Source: Paenarthrobacter sp. AR 02
Lineage (GTDB): Bacteria; Actinomycetota; Actinomycetes; Actinomycetales; Micrococcaceae
Direction: 5' to 3'
Assembly: GCF_021538675.1 (NCBI RefSeq)
Contig: NZ_JAJUKH010000001.1
Coordinates: 868,001-932,000 of the forward strand
Length of the DNA stretch: 64,000 bases
The notes beneath the pieces are model-generated. The model was not told the DNA's origin. It saw only the letters and a program-made list of their open reading frames with translations, and made no database searches. Both the position numbers and the translations under genes were made by a program. Positions 1-7,810 of this stretch are shown one piece after another. Each line of letters opens with the position of its first letter. Position 1 is the stretch's first letter.

Positions 1-1491
1 CTCATGGAACTGCCCGGCGTGTACCAGCAGGTGCGGCTCGCCTGCCCGGAATTCGACGCCGTCGGGTTCGCGTTTCCAGGAGTTCCCGGCCTTCCGCACT
101 TCGCCCAGACAGAGCACACCGCGTGGGCCGTCACCAACGCCATGGCCGACTACCAGGACCTCTTCGAGGAAGAGCTGCGCCGGGTCACCGACTACTCCGG
201 CGAGCGCATCGAGGCCCGGGGCGCGGAAGGCTGGGAAACCGTCGTCGTGAATCTGGAGACCATTCACGTCCGCGACGGTGAGTCCGTGTCCGTGGACATT
301 ATTGAGACCGCCCGCGGACCGGTCATCTCCGAAACGCCCGACGGCGGCGCCCTGAGTTTGCGTTTCCCCGCACGGGTTGAGGGGCGGCTGGGCTTCGAGG
401 CCCTCCTGCCGATGCTGCGGAGCCGGAGCGTCTCCGCGGTGGAAGCGGCCTTGGATGCATGGGTGGAGCCCGTCAACAGTGTGATTGCCGCCGATACGTC
501 AGGAACCGTGACCCAGTTTGTTGCCGGGCTGGTCCCCCAGCGGAATCCTGCCAACCGTCGCCTGCCCGCACCCGCGTTTTCCGCCCGCCATGCGTGGGAT
601 GGCCAGTACGTGATCCTGCCCCGTTCCGAGGTGCAGAGGTTCGCCGTCAGCGCGAATGACCGGGCAGCGGGCGGCGGGGACGCCGTCGCCATGGAGTTTG
701 CACCCGCATACCGCGCCGCGCGGATCCGCGAGCTGCTGGAGGAAGTCGAAGGGCCGCTCACCCCTGACCACATGCGGGCCATCCATATGGACACACTGCT
801 GGGCCCATGGCCGTTGTTCCGGTCGATCCTGGCCGACCTGGACCCCGCCGAGCTGTCCGGCGAAGCCAAGGAAGTGCGCTCACGACTGCTTCGCTGGGAT
901 GGCCGGATGGACGCCGGCAGCCAGCCCGCCGCCATGTTTGCCGAGTGGCGGGGTGCGCTGGTCCAACGCTTGGCCAAGCACCCATCCCTCGCCTCGCTGA
1001 ACAGTCCCACGGGGTATTCGTCCTTGTTCGGGCCGTGGTTGTCCGTTCCTGCCCGGGTCGGTTTCGCCCTTGAGACCCTGCTGCTCCGCATCGATGCGCG
1101 AGTGGAAGCGGCTGCAAGCCTCGAAGACGTAGCGCTGGAAGAGGCACCCCTGGACGGAGCCTCGTGGGGTGACCGCCATCAGCTGCTGCCCGTTCATCTC
1201 CTCCCCGGCTCCCTTGCCAAAGCCGCACCAACGGTCGGCCTCAGCGGCGACACCGGATGCGTCCTGTGCACCGAGAGCCTCCCGGGCGTGGATGACCGGA
1301 GCTTCCGCGGCCCCGTGGCCCGCTATGTCTGGGATCTGGCCGAACGCAGGAACAGCCGGTGGGTTGTTCCCTTTGGCGCAGCCGGAACGCCGGGCCACCA
1401 GCACTTTTCGGACCAGTTGCCCTTGTGGACGGCCGGGCAGCTCGCCCCGGTGGTTACCGGGTGGTCGGCCCTCGGCAAAGACGAACCCTGA
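1..1491 (+). CDS. Penicillin acylase family protein, C-terminal part (cut by window start)
   Basis: The reading frame is open at the left edge and ends at TGA 1489-1491, so about 496 residues of the C-terminal part are present. Penicillin acylases (Ntn-hydrolases) are made as one precursor that cuts itself at a Ser which becomes the N-terminus of the beta chain. That Ser lies upstream of this window. The visible part resembles the beta chain: FAFPGVPGLPHF and HTAWAVTNAMADYQDLF near the start, an internal CxLCTE segment, and VPFGAAGTPGHQHFSDQLPL at the C-terminus, where this family normally has a substrate-cleft motif. It probably hydrolyses an amide such as an N-acyl amino compound or acyl-homoserine lactone, but the substrate cannot be told from the sequence. 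The start at position 4 is only an internal Met. Confidence 0.85.
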   Translation, partial: LMELPGVYQQVRLACPEFDAVGFAFPGVPGLPHFAQTEHTAWAVTNAMADYQDLFEEELRRVTDYSGERIEARGAEGWETVVVNLETIHVRDGESVSVDIIETARGPVISETPDGGALSLRFPARVEGRLGFEALLPMLRSRSVSAVEAALDAWVEPVNSVIAADTSGTVTQFVAGLVPQRNPANRRLPAPAFSARHAWDGQYVILPRSEVQRFAVSANDRAAGGGDAVAMEFAPAYRAARIRELLEEVEGPLTPDHMRAIHMDTLLGPWPLFRSILADLDPAELSGEAKEVRSRLLRWDGRMDAGSQPAAMFAEWRGALVQRLAKHPSLASLNSPTGYSSLFGPWLSVPARVGFALETLLLRIDARVEAAASLEDVALEEAPLDGASWGDRHQLLPVHLLPGSLAKAAPTVGLSGDTGCVLCTESLPGVDDRSFRGPVARYVWDLAERRNSRWVVPFGAAGTPGHQHFSDQLPLWTAGQLAPVVTGWSALGKDEP

Positions 1492-1540
1492 CACTTCTGC
1501 ACCCAGTCGCACCCCGAATACCCAGCACCCGAAGGAAGAC

Positions 1541-2140
1541 ATGACCACCACCGCCCCGGACTTCTCCGCCCGCACCACCGTCTACTCCGATGAACTCGAA
1601 GGATGGGGTGCCCTGCGGATCGTCCCGCTGGTCCCCAACGAGGACATAGGACTTGTCTTCGAGTGGGTAACCCAGCCCCGCGCCAGGTTCTGGGGAATGA
1701 CCGAGCACACCCGTGAGGAGGTCCTGGGCATCTACGAATTCCTGGACTCCCTGGAGACACACCACGCGTTCCTGGTGACCTTGGACGGGGAGGCGCTGGC
1801 GTTGTTCCAGACCTACGAGCCCCTGCACGACCCCGTGGGCGAGGCGTACCCCGCCCGCGAGGAAGACATAGGCATGCACCTGCTGCTGGCTCCGGCCACG
1901 CGCCCCATCCCGCACTTCACGCCACGGCTGGCAACCTCGCTGATCAAGTACATGTTTTCCCTGCCGGGCAAGGACCGGATCGTTGTGGAGCCCGATGCCC
2001 GCAACGCCAAGGCCCTGCGCCGCCTCGAAGCAACGTGCTTCGAGCTTGGACCCATCGTCCAGCTCGCGGAAAAGGAGGCACAGCTGGGTTTCCTCACACG
2101 GGCCGGTTTCGATGAAGTCCAGAACCGCGCCGCCCGCTAG
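1541..2140 (+). CDS. GNAT acetyltransferase of the IucB/MbtK siderophore type
   Basis: A 199-residue protein starting MTTTAPDFSA. ATG 1541 lies 50 nt after the acylase stop and is preceded by GAAGGAAG. The segment GWGALRIVPLVPNEDIGLV followed by ARFWGM matches the opening strand and substrate loop of the family that acetylates hydroxylysine/hydroxyornithine-type amines (IucB, RhbD, MbtK). The later segment DRIVVEPDARNAKALRRLE is the usual acetyl-CoA-binding strand-loop-helix of this family. No siderophore synthetase (IucA/IucC type) or hydroxylase is next to it, so it may act with genes elsewhere or acylate another amine. It ends convergently on ykoC: the two stop codons overlap at 2137-2140. 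Confidence 0.8.
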   Translation: MTTTAPDFSARTTVYSDELEGWGALRIVPLVPNEDIGLVFEWVTQPRARFWGMTEHTREEVLGIYEFLDSLETHHAFLVTLDGEALALFQTYEPLHDPVGEAYPAREEDIGMHLLLAPATRPIPHFTPRLATSLIKYMFSLPGKDRIVVEPDARNAKALRRLEATCFELGPIVQLAEKEAQLGFLTRAGFDEVQNRAAR

Positions 2141-2931
2141 CGCCAGACGAAACTCCACGTCCCGGCGCCCACGGCGGCCAGCACAGCACCCGCTGCGATG
2201 ACCACTCCGCCAAGGACCACCCAGATATCCAGCACCGAGTACGTGGATTCGCGCGCCCACGTCCGCTGGCCGCCGCCAAAGCCCCGCGCTTCCATGGTCA
2301 CAGCCAACCGCGAAGCGCGCCGGACAGCCTGGACCAGCAACCCGAAGCTTTGACCGAGGGTGGCTTTCACCCGCTGGAACGGGTTGCCTTGCGAACCGAC
2401 ACCCCGTGCACGGCGGGCCATGCCAATGGTCTGCCATTCTTCGGCCATGAGGCCCACCAAGCGCATGGCAGCGAGGGATCCCAGGACAAACCGGTGCGGC
2501 AGCTTCGCTTTCTGTGCCAAGGCATCGGCCAGGTCCGTGGGGTCGGTGCAGGTCATCAGGAGGATCGCCGGAAGGGCAATCGCCAAGCCGCGCAGCATGA
2601 AACCCAGCCCCAGCTCAAGGGAACCTTCGCTGATGGACCAGAGTCCGACGTCGAGCAGTACCGCGCCGCTGTCAGCCGCCACGATCGCTGTGCTCCAGCC
2701 ACCAATCGCCGCAGCGATGATCAACGGCCAGGCCCGCTGCCACAAAAGCCGCAGCGTCAGCCCGGCAAGCGGGAACAGCGCCAGCTCGGCCACCAGCGCG
2801 GTAGTTGCCGAAACCCAGTCGATGGAGAGGGCCAACACCAGCGAGATGAGGAAAACCGCGGCGAACTTGGCCAACGGGTTCGCTGCGGTCAACAGGGCGT
2901 GGTTACCCCGCAGGTTCAATGCGTCCCTCAT
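2137..2931 (-). CDS. ykoC: ECF transporter T component (energy-coupling membrane subunit)
   Basis: A 264-residue integral membrane protein, third gene of a ykoE-ykoD-ykoC operon. Its start overlaps the ATPase gene stop by 4 nt (ATGA). The N-terminus RDALNLRGNHALLTAANPLAKF precedes several hydrophobic segments. The two cytoplasmic Arg-containing coupling motifs of EcfT proteins are visible as MARRARG and TMEARGFG. EcfT transmits movement from the ATPases to the S component. The substrate is inferred from the upstream TPP riboswitch and the YkoE-type S component: hydroxymethylpyrimidine or a thiamine precursor. Confidence 0.88.
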   Translation of the reverse strand: MRDALNLRGNHALLTAANPLAKFAAVFLISLVLALSIDWVSATTALVAELALFPLAGLTLRLLWQRAWPLIIAAAIGGWSTAIVAADSGAVLLDVGLWSISEGSLELGLGFMLRGLAIALPAILLMTCTDPTDLADALAQKAKLPHRFVLGSLAAMRLVGLMAEEWQTIGMARRARGVGSQGNPFQRVKATLGQSFGLLVQAVRRASRLAVTMEARGFGGGQRTWARESTYSVLDIWVVLGGVVIAAGAVLAAVGAGTWSFVWR

Positions 2932-4493
2932 GCTGCACCGGCTTCCTGGCGGCTTGCTGCACGTGCCGCGGGGTTCAGGCGCAGCTCCGTGCCGCCGAGC
3001 ACGTCGCTGAATTCCTGGTCGTGGGTTACGGAGACCACGGCTGTTCCGGCGTCGAGCAACTCCGAAAGGAACGATGCCAGCTCGGCCCAGGTGTTCGCGT
3101 CCTGGCCGAACGTGGGCTCATCGAGGACGAGGACTTTGGGATGCGCGGCGAGCACCGTGGCCACCGAAAGCCTGCGCTTCTCGCCGCCGGACAGCGTGTA
3201 CGGGTTCGCGTCCACCAGGTGGGTGAGCCGCAACCGCTCCAGCAGTTCGTCCACGCGTTCCTCGCCGTGGCCCAGGTGTTTGGGACCAAACATCAGCTCG
3301 TCCAGCACCTTACCCGTGACGAACTGGTGCTCGGGTTCCTGGAATACGGTCCCGATCCGGGAAATCAGCTGATCGGCTTTCCACTTGAACGGGTCGATTC
3401 CGGCCCCTTCTGAAAGCTCGACGGCGGCACTCACCTTGCCGTCCACGGGCGCCAGGAGGCCGGCCAGCGTGAGTGCGAAGGTGGACTTTCCGGCACCATT
3501 CGGACCAGTGATGGTCAGCGCTTGGCCCGCCCTGACCTGGGCGCTGACGTCGGATTGCACAGGAACCGGAGGGATGGTCCGGAATCCCTTTCGGCGGGGC
3601 TTTTCCCGCGAGACCGCCACGTCCTGGGCAGCCAGAAGCAGTTGCGCGGCGGAGGTCTCAGTGCGCCGGGCACGGGTTGCCGGGACATATCCGGGAACCC
3701 AGACGCCCGCTGCCATCAGCATTGTGCGCGCCTCTGACAGGACCTGCTCCGGTGGCCCGTCCAACAGGACGCCCGGAGTGCCGTTACCGGCGGATCCTGG
3801 CTGCAACACCACAATCCGGTCCACCAGGTCCTTCCACACGGACACGCGGTGTTCCACCACAACAAGGGTGGCTCCGGTCTTGTCGAGGCAGCGGCCCACT
3901 GCGTCCCGCACCTCCAGGACCCCTGCAGGGTCCAAGTTGGCCGTTGGTTCGTCCAGCAGGATCAGCCCGGGCCGCATCGCCAAAATTCCCGCAAGCGCGA
4001 GGCGCTGTTTCTGCCCGCCGGACAGGGCCGAGGTCGGATGATCCAACGCGAGTCCGCCGCCGGCAGCGGTCCGCAACCCGACGTCGTCGAGCGCTTCATG
4101 GACGCGGGCCCAAATTTCCTCCCGCGGCACGGCCAGGTTCTCGGCGCCGAAGGCGACGTCGTCCCCCACCCGGGACAGGACAACCTGCGTTTCGGGGTCC
4201 TGCTGCATCAGGCCGGCGCGGCCGCGCTGCTCGCGGGGAGAAGCGCCGTCCAGCAGCAGCGAGCCGGTCTCGTCCGAGTCGTCTTCCTCGTCCCCCAACA
4301 CCCCGGCGAGGGCATGCAGGAGCGTGGACTTGCCCGCACCCGAGGGGCCGAGCAGCAGTACCCGCTCCCCCGGTTCGATCCTGAGGTCAAGGCCTTGGAT
4401 GGCTGGCGTGGCCCTGCCGGCGTGCCGCCATCCCCAGCCCTCGGCTGTGATGGCGGCAGGCCGGACGTGGCCGCCGCGTTCAATGACGGGCAT
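2928..4493 (-). CDS. ykoD: ECF transporter ATPase with two fused ABC domains
   Basis: A 521-residue protein from ATG 4493, whose A is shared with the TGA stop of ykoE (TGATG). It contains two complete nucleotide-binding domains. The first has Walker A GPSGAGKST (residues 49-57), signature LSGGQKQR (about 157) and Walker B LILLDEPTANLD. The second has Walker A GPNGAGKST (about 330), signature LSGGEKRR and Walker B VLVLDEPTFGQD. It therefore equals EcfA1-EcfA2 in one chain, as in YkoD. It powers uptake through ykoC and ykoE. An upstream extension to 4580 in the same frame overlaps ykoE and is unlikely to be translated. Confidence 0.9.
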   Translation of the reverse strand: MPVIERGGHVRPAAITAEGWGWRHAGRATPAIQGLDLRIEPGERVLLLGPSGAGKSTLLHALAGVLGDEEDDSDETGSLLLDGASPREQRGRAGLMQQDPETQVVLSRVGDDVAFGAENLAVPREEIWARVHEALDDVGLRTAAGGGLALDHPTSALSGGQKQRLALAGILAMRPGLILLDEPTANLDPAGVLEVRDAVGRCLDKTGATLVVVEHRVSVWKDLVDRIVVLQPGSAGNGTPGVLLDGPPEQVLSEARTMLMAAGVWVPGYVPATRARRTETSAAQLLLAAQDVAVSREKPRRKGFRTIPPVPVQSDVSAQVRAGQALTITGPNGAGKSTFALTLAGLLAPVDGKVSAAVELSEGAGIDPFKWKADQLISRIGTVFQEPEHQFVTGKVLDELMFGPKHLGHGEERVDELLERLRLTHLVDANPYTLSGGEKRRLSVATVLAAHPKVLVLDEPTFGQDANTWAELASFLSELLDAGTAVVSVTHDQEFSDVLGGTELRLNPAARAASRQEAGAA

Positions 4494-5113
4494 CAGCTGA
4501 AGACGGGCTCCGAAGCGGCCTTGCGCGAAGCGAAGGAACTCAGGACACCGGTTTTCGCCAGGCCGCGGGTGGCAATCCATGACAGTGCACCCGCGATAAT
4601 CGCCCCGGAGATCGTGGTGAACGTGATGTACGTGAGCTTGTCGATTGCCTCGTAGGCAATGTTCCAGCCCCAGGGAAGGAACGAGTCGTTGAGGCCGCAG
4701 AAGAGACCCGCACCTGCACCGGCAAGGAGCGAGGTGGGCAGGTTGAACTTCTTGTAGAGGAACGCGGCGAAGATGAGCTCCGCGCCAAGGCCCTGCAGGA
4801 CGCCGGAGATCAGTACGGTGGTGCCGTACTGAGAGCCCATGATGAGTTCGCCCGTGGCTGCAACGGACTCGCAGAACAGGGCGGCACCCGGCTTACGGAT
4901 GATGAGCATGCCCAGGACCGCCGGAATCATCCAACCGCCAGCGATCAGGCCCGTCAGCGGAGGATAGGCCGCGTTCATGGGGATGGATACCAGTGCGGCG
5001 CCTTGGGACCATGCCCAGAAAATCACGCCGCCGGCGATGGCGATCAATGCTGCCACCACAATGTCTACAACACGCCAGTTATAACTGGTCTTCTTCACGC
5101 TGACCGTGGTCAT
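4493..5113 (-). CDS. ykoE: ECF transporter S component, YkoE family (HMP/thiamine uptake)
   Basis: A 206-residue hydrophobic protein starting MTTVSVKKTSYNWRVVDIVV. ATG 5113 is preceded by GGAGG with 7 nt spacing. YkoE-family features include GGVIFWAWSQG, GAALFCESVAATGEL and the conserved ending region. It is the substrate-binding membrane subunit of the YkoEDC importer, which in Bacillus is controlled by TPP and carries hydroxymethylpyrimidine or thiamine. Here too a TPP riboswitch lies directly upstream on the same strand. A longer frame begins at 5191 but runs through the riboswitch leader and lacks a ribosome-binding site. Confidence 0.9.
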   Translation of the reverse strand: MTTVSVKKTSYNWRVVDIVVAALIAIAGGVIFWAWSQGAALVSIPMNAAYPPLTGLIAGGWMIPAVLGMLIIRKPGAALFCESVAATGELIMGSQYGTTVLISGVLQGLGAELIFAAFLYKKFNLPTSLLAGAGAGLFCGLNDSFLPWGWNIAYEAIDKLTYITFTTISGAIIAGALSWIATRGLAKTGVLSSFASRKAASEPVFS

Positions 5114-5120
5114 TTTTCTG

Positions 5121-5139
5121 CCTCCTGAGTTACAGGAGG
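5121..5139 (-). promoter_or_regulatory. Shine-Dalgarno-sequestering hairpin in the ykoE leader
   Basis: On the minus strand the leader reads CCTCCTG-TAACT-CAGGAGG just before ykoE. This is a perfect 7-bp stem with a 5-nt loop, and its 3' arm contains the GGAGG ribosome-binding site. An alternative stem just upstream (GGGGA-GCACTT-TCCCC) shares two C residues with the 5' arm, so the two are partly exclusive. This is the arrangement expected for a TPP riboswitch that controls translation initiation. The pairing is seen; the switching is inferred. Confidence 0.6.
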
Positions 5140-5202
5140 GGAAAGTGCTCCCCGGATTCCCGGCCGGCCTGCGCCGCCCGGTTCCGGACACTCTGAGAAG
5201 CT

Positions 5203-5320
5203 CGACTCCCTTGCGCCGGTACTAACCGGATCAGGTTCGAGGGTCTGCGGCTGTCCGCACTCTCAGCGCCCTCGCGGCTCCCGCATCTCTGCAGGTTCCG
5301 ACGGCGGCGCTCCCCTGTCG
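5203..5320 (-). promoter_or_regulatory. TPP riboswitch (thi box)
   Basis: On the minus strand the conserved TPP aptamer landmarks occur in order: GGGGAGC (5315-5309), CTGAGA inside GCGCTGAGAGTGCGG, then GACCCTCGAACCTGATC and CGGTTAGTACCGGCG, ending in AAGGGAGTCGAG. These are the thi-box elements that bind the pyrimidine and pyrophosphate of TPP. About 90 nt separate the aptamer from the ykoE start, and that space contains the SD-sequestering hairpin. A minus-strand -10-like TAAACT lies at 5355-5350. Binding of TPP is expected to shut off ykoEDC. Confidence 0.95.
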
Positions 5321-5410
5321 TTATTAAATCTGCCCTGCTGGGCTGGTTCAGTTTACACCTGTACTCCGCGGTGAGGACGGCCGCGCAGTCACAATCCGGC
5401 CCACCCGCAC

Positions 5411-5473
5411 CGTTGCGAGGCCGGCTGAACACCCTTCTTCGGGCACATACCCTGCACACCGGGCCTCGCAACG
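5411..5473. repeat. 12-bp perfect inverted repeat upstream of the Nudix gene
   Basis: CGTTGCGAGGCC at 5411-5422 is perfectly complementary to GGCCTCGCAACG at 5462-5473, with 39 bp between. It lies in the divergent space between the riboswitch leader and the Nudix gene. It could be a cruciform, an operator or part of the Nudix 5' UTR. I recognise no known element. Confidence 0.55.
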
Positions 5474-5525
5474 GGACCTGAGAGAATGATCCAGCAACAA
5501 CCACCGACGCAAAGGGGCACACTTC

Positions 5526-6209
5526 ATGACGGACCAACCCGGCTCTGGCCTTCCAGGCAACGTTGACGTGGCGGAAGCACGCCTCGCCGCAAGCGTCATC
5601 CTGCTCCGGGATACCCCGTCAGGGCTTGAGGCGTTCGTCCAGCACAGGGTCAGCACCATGGACTTCGCCGCAGGAATGGTGGTTTTCCCGGGAGGACGTG
5701 TGGACCCTGCCGACCACTCGGGGTGGGATTACGCCCCCGGACTGCTCAGCAGCCATGCGGCGGACTGGCAGGCCAGCTCCATCGGTTCCGACGATGCCGC
5801 TACTAAAGCAGGGACCGTGCTCACCGCCGCGATTCGGGAGGTCCGTGAGGAAGCCGGGCTGAGCATCGACGCCGGTGACCTGCGCCCATGGGCCAACTGG
5901 ATTACGCCGATCGACATGCCCAAGCGGTTCGACACCTTCTTCTACGTGGCCAGGCCCTCGACGGACATGGAGCCCCATCACCAAACAACCGAAGCGTGGC
6001 AATCCCTGTGGATGCCCGTTGCGGGAATCCTCGCGGCAGAGGCAGCAGGCACCCTGAAACTGATGCCGCCCACTTTCTACCTCCTCAAGGAAATCGCCGG
6101 ATACGGGACCGTCGATGCCATATGGTCCGCCGAGCACACTGTCGTCCCGGTCCTGGCACCCGTAGGCTCCCTGGCCGCGTTCCTCGCGGAACGGGAAAGC
6201 CGCCGCTAG
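5526..6209 (+). CDS. Nudix hydrolase, NUDT19-like (split Nudix box)
   Basis: A 227-residue protein. ATG 5526 follows AAAGGGG. The Nudix core is in two pieces: FPGGRVDPAD near residue 56 carries the glycine pair, and the catalytic helix AAIREVREEAGL comes about 45 residues later. The inserted stretch separates what is normally one 23-residue box. This split arrangement is known for the NUDT19/acyl-CoA diphosphatase group. The catalytic REVREEAG residues are intact, so it should hydrolyse a nucleoside-diphosphate-X bond, possibly in a CoA derivative. Transcribed alone; the next gene has its own promoter. Confidence 0.85.
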   Translation: MTDQPGSGLPGNVDVAEARLAASVILLRDTPSGLEAFVQHRVSTMDFAAGMVVFPGGRVDPADHSGWDYAPGLLSSHAADWQASSIGSDDAATKAGTVLTAAIREVREEAGLSIDAGDLRPWANWITPIDMPKRFDTFFYVARPSTDMEPHHQTTEAWQSLWMPVAGILAAEAAGTLKLMPPTFYLLKEIAGYGTVDAIWSAEHTVVPVLAPVGSLAAFLAERESRR

Positions 6210-6211
6210 CG

Positions 6212-6245
6212 TTGCCGGTCCACGCGTTGCAGCTAGGCTGGTGGC
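6212..6245 (+). promoter_or_regulatory. Leaderless promoter of the DUF4235 gene
   Basis: A TTGCCG hexamer (6212-6217) is followed after 16 bp by TAGGCT (6234-6239), which ends 6 nt before ATG 6246. No Shine-Dalgarno lies between. This spacing puts the transcription start at or next to the start codon. The boxes are seen; the start site is inferred. Confidence 0.5.
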
Positions 6246-6506
6246 ATGAACCTCTTCTTCAAGCTGATCGGCGCCGGAGTGAGCCTCGGGGCGGGCTTCG
6301 TCGGAACAAAACTCGTCAACAAAGGGTGGGAAAAGGCCACAGGCAACAAGCCGCCCGTAGGCAACGATGACATGGAAACGAGCCTTCGCTCCGCCCTCAC
6401 CTTCGCCCTGATCTCGGCGTTCGTGAGCACACTCATCCAGGTCCTGGCCAGCAGGGGCACCCAGCGTGCCATCGCCCGCTTCGCGAAGTCCCAGGACATC
6501 GTCTAA
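6246..6506 (+). CDS. DUF4235 small membrane protein
   Basis: An 86-residue protein of the actinobacterial DUF4235 family. The N-terminal hydrophobic segment MNLFFKLIGAGVSLGAGFVG is followed by KLVNKGWEKATGNKPP and a second hydrophobic stretch TFALISAFVSTLIQVLA. The ending GTQRAIARFAKS is basic. Function is unknown. It is probably an inner-membrane protein with two helices. Start choice is supported by the leaderless promoter immediately upstream. A strong terminator follows. Confidence 0.85.
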   Translation: MNLFFKLIGAGVSLGAGFVGTKLVNKGWEKATGNKPPVGNDDMETSLRSALTFALISAFVSTLIQVLASRGTQRAIARFAKSQDIV

Positions 6507-6527
6507 GGCATCACCGTTTGAAGCAAC

Positions 6528-6582
6528 GCGGGGTCACTCCCGGCCCATAAATCCCCGTGGGATGGGCCGGAAGTGACCCCGC
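6528..6582. terminator. Bidirectional terminator between the DUF4235 gene and the mrp operon
   Basis: GCGGGGTCACT (6528-6538) pairs with AGTGACCCCGC (6572-6582), and the inner arms GGCCCA and TGGGCC extend the stem. On the plus strand TTTGGCTTT follows. It sits between two convergent genes and can serve both. Stem is seen; termination is inferred. Confidence 0.8.
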
Positions 6583-6589
6583 TTTGGCT

Positions 6590-6979
6590 TTAACCCTCAG
6601 GGTCGGCTTGTCCGGCTGCCGCCCTCTGAACGACGGCCTCAAGTTCGTCCTTGGTCAGCATCTCCCGATGGCCATGCTTGGTGCGGTACGCGGCCCGGCC
6701 CACCATATGGGCCGACACTGGCGCGGTGAGCAGCTGGAAAATCCACGCCACCAGCAGCACGGGCCACACCCACCAGGTCCGCATCTGCAGGCCGATCGCC
6801 GCCAGCATGAGGAACAAGCCCAAGACCTGCGGTTTGGTAGCAGCGTGCATGCGGCTCATCAGGTCAGGAAAACGCAGCAAACCAACCGCAGCGCCAAGGG
6901 ACATCAGCGCTCCCACCACCAGGAACACGGCGGTCACACCATCGATGACGGCATCCACGCCGGTGGCATCAGGACTCAT
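6590..6979 (-). CDS. mrpG: Na+/H+ antiporter subunit G
   Basis: A 129-residue protein with three hydrophobic segments (VIDGVTAVFLVVGALMSLGA; GLFLMLAAIG; VWPVLLVAWIFQLLTAPV) and the family motif GLLRFPDLMSRMHAATKPQ. Last gene of the mrp operon, overlapping mrpF by 11 bp. MrpG is part of the small membrane subunits of the Mrp complex, which exchanges Na+ for protons and supports pH and salt tolerance. The hydrophilic C-terminus HREMLTKDELEAVVQRAAAG is lineage-specific. Confidence 0.92.
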   Translation of the reverse strand: MSPDATGVDAVIDGVTAVFLVVGALMSLGAAVGLLRFPDLMSRMHAATKPQVLGLFLMLAAIGLQMRTWWVWPVLLVAWIFQLLTAPVSAHMVGRAAYRTKHGHREMLTKDELEAVVQRAAAGQADPEG

Positions 6980-7247
6980 TGCTCTGTTCCCTCCGCTCAG
7001 CCACGAACCGGGCTACTGTCACCGAGCCAATAAAACCGATCACGGCCAGCGCTACAAGCAGCATCAGATTATTCAGGTGCCGGTTCACCGCCATGTCGAT
7101 CGACAAGGCTGCCCCGAGAATGGCCAGCAACACGTCGGATGCCAAGACCCGGTCCAGCAACGAGGGACCAATCGCGATCCGCACGATGGCACCGGCAGCG
7201 GCCAGGCTGAGAATCACGGCCGTAACTATGAGGACGATTTCCTTCAC
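6969..7247 (-). CDS. mrpF: Na+/H+ antiporter subunit F
   Basis: A 92-residue, three-helix protein. The core IAIGPSLLDRVLASDVLLAI is the conserved MrpF/MnhF segment, with an Asp on either side of the central helix. Its start overlaps mrpE by 4 bp and its end overlaps mrpG. It is one of the small subunits required for assembly of the Mrp complex. Confidence 0.92.
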   Translation of the reverse strand: MKEIVLIVTAVILSLAAAGAIVRIAIGPSLLDRVLASDVLLAILGAALSIDMAVNRHLNNLMLLVALAVIGFIGSVTVARFVAERREQSNES

Positions 7248-7810
7248 AGGGCTGCCCCTTTCACGCCGGAACTGATCTCGGCTCCCAACGCCTGGACTTC
7301 CTCGCGGGTGCCCATGATCCGGATCAAGCCGGCTTCAATGTTCTGGACTTCCTGACGGATCTTTTCGATGTCAGCCTCTTGGTAAATGTTGAGCGCGTGC
7401 AGGTACAGCGTGGACGTCGACCGGTCCACTTCCACCACCAAAGAACCCGGAATCAGGGAGATGACGTGCCCTGTTGCCGTCACCATGAGGTCGGAATGGC
7501 TACGCAACGGAACGGCGACGACGGCGCTGCGCACCTTTGGCCCTTTGACCACAGCCAGGTACAGCACAAGGAAGCTCGCTGCCACCACTTTGGCGAGGAA
7601 GATCAGCGCGAACGGAATGGCGCGCAGTACGTTGAACCTGCCGCTGAGCTCAACCGGAGGCAGGTAGAAGAACTTTGCCACCAGCACCGCAATCAGAGCG
7701 CCGAACAACAGGTTGCCTGGACTGAAATCCCGCCACAGGGCACCCCAGACAATGACGAGCCAGATGAGCAGAGGCAGTTCAGTACGGAAGGAGTTCGGTT
7801 TACGGCTCAT
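7244..7810 (-). CDS. mrpE: Na+/H+ antiporter subunit E
   Basis: A 188-residue protein. The N-terminus has two hydrophobic segments with DFSPGNLLFGALIAVLVAKF, a conserved MrpE region. The second half carries SAVVAVPLRSHSDLMVTATG, HVISLIPGSLVVEVD and LYLHALN, the soluble cytoplasmic domain typical of MnhE. It overlaps mrpD and mrpF by 4 bp each, so translation is probably coupled through the operon. Confidence 0.93.
   Translation of the reverse strand: MSRKPNSFRTELPLLIWLVIVWGALWRDFSPGNLLFGALIAVLVAKFFYLPPVELSGRFNVLRAIPFALIFLAKVVAASFLVLYLAVVKGPKVRSAVVAVPLRSHSDLMVTATGHVISLIPGSLVVEVDRSTSTLYLHALNIYQEADIEKIRQEVQNIEAGLIRIMGTREEVQALGAEISSGVKGAAL

Noticed and set aside
1169-1540. N-terminal extension of the acetyltransferase into the penicillin acylase gene
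   Set aside because: The extension overlaps 320 bp of a well-supported gene, and ATG 1541 has a ribosome-binding site and begins the conserved domain.
6528-6582. Possible small RNA or attachment site from the long inverted repeat
   Set aside because: Position between two convergent genes and stem structure are explained by a bidirectional terminator.
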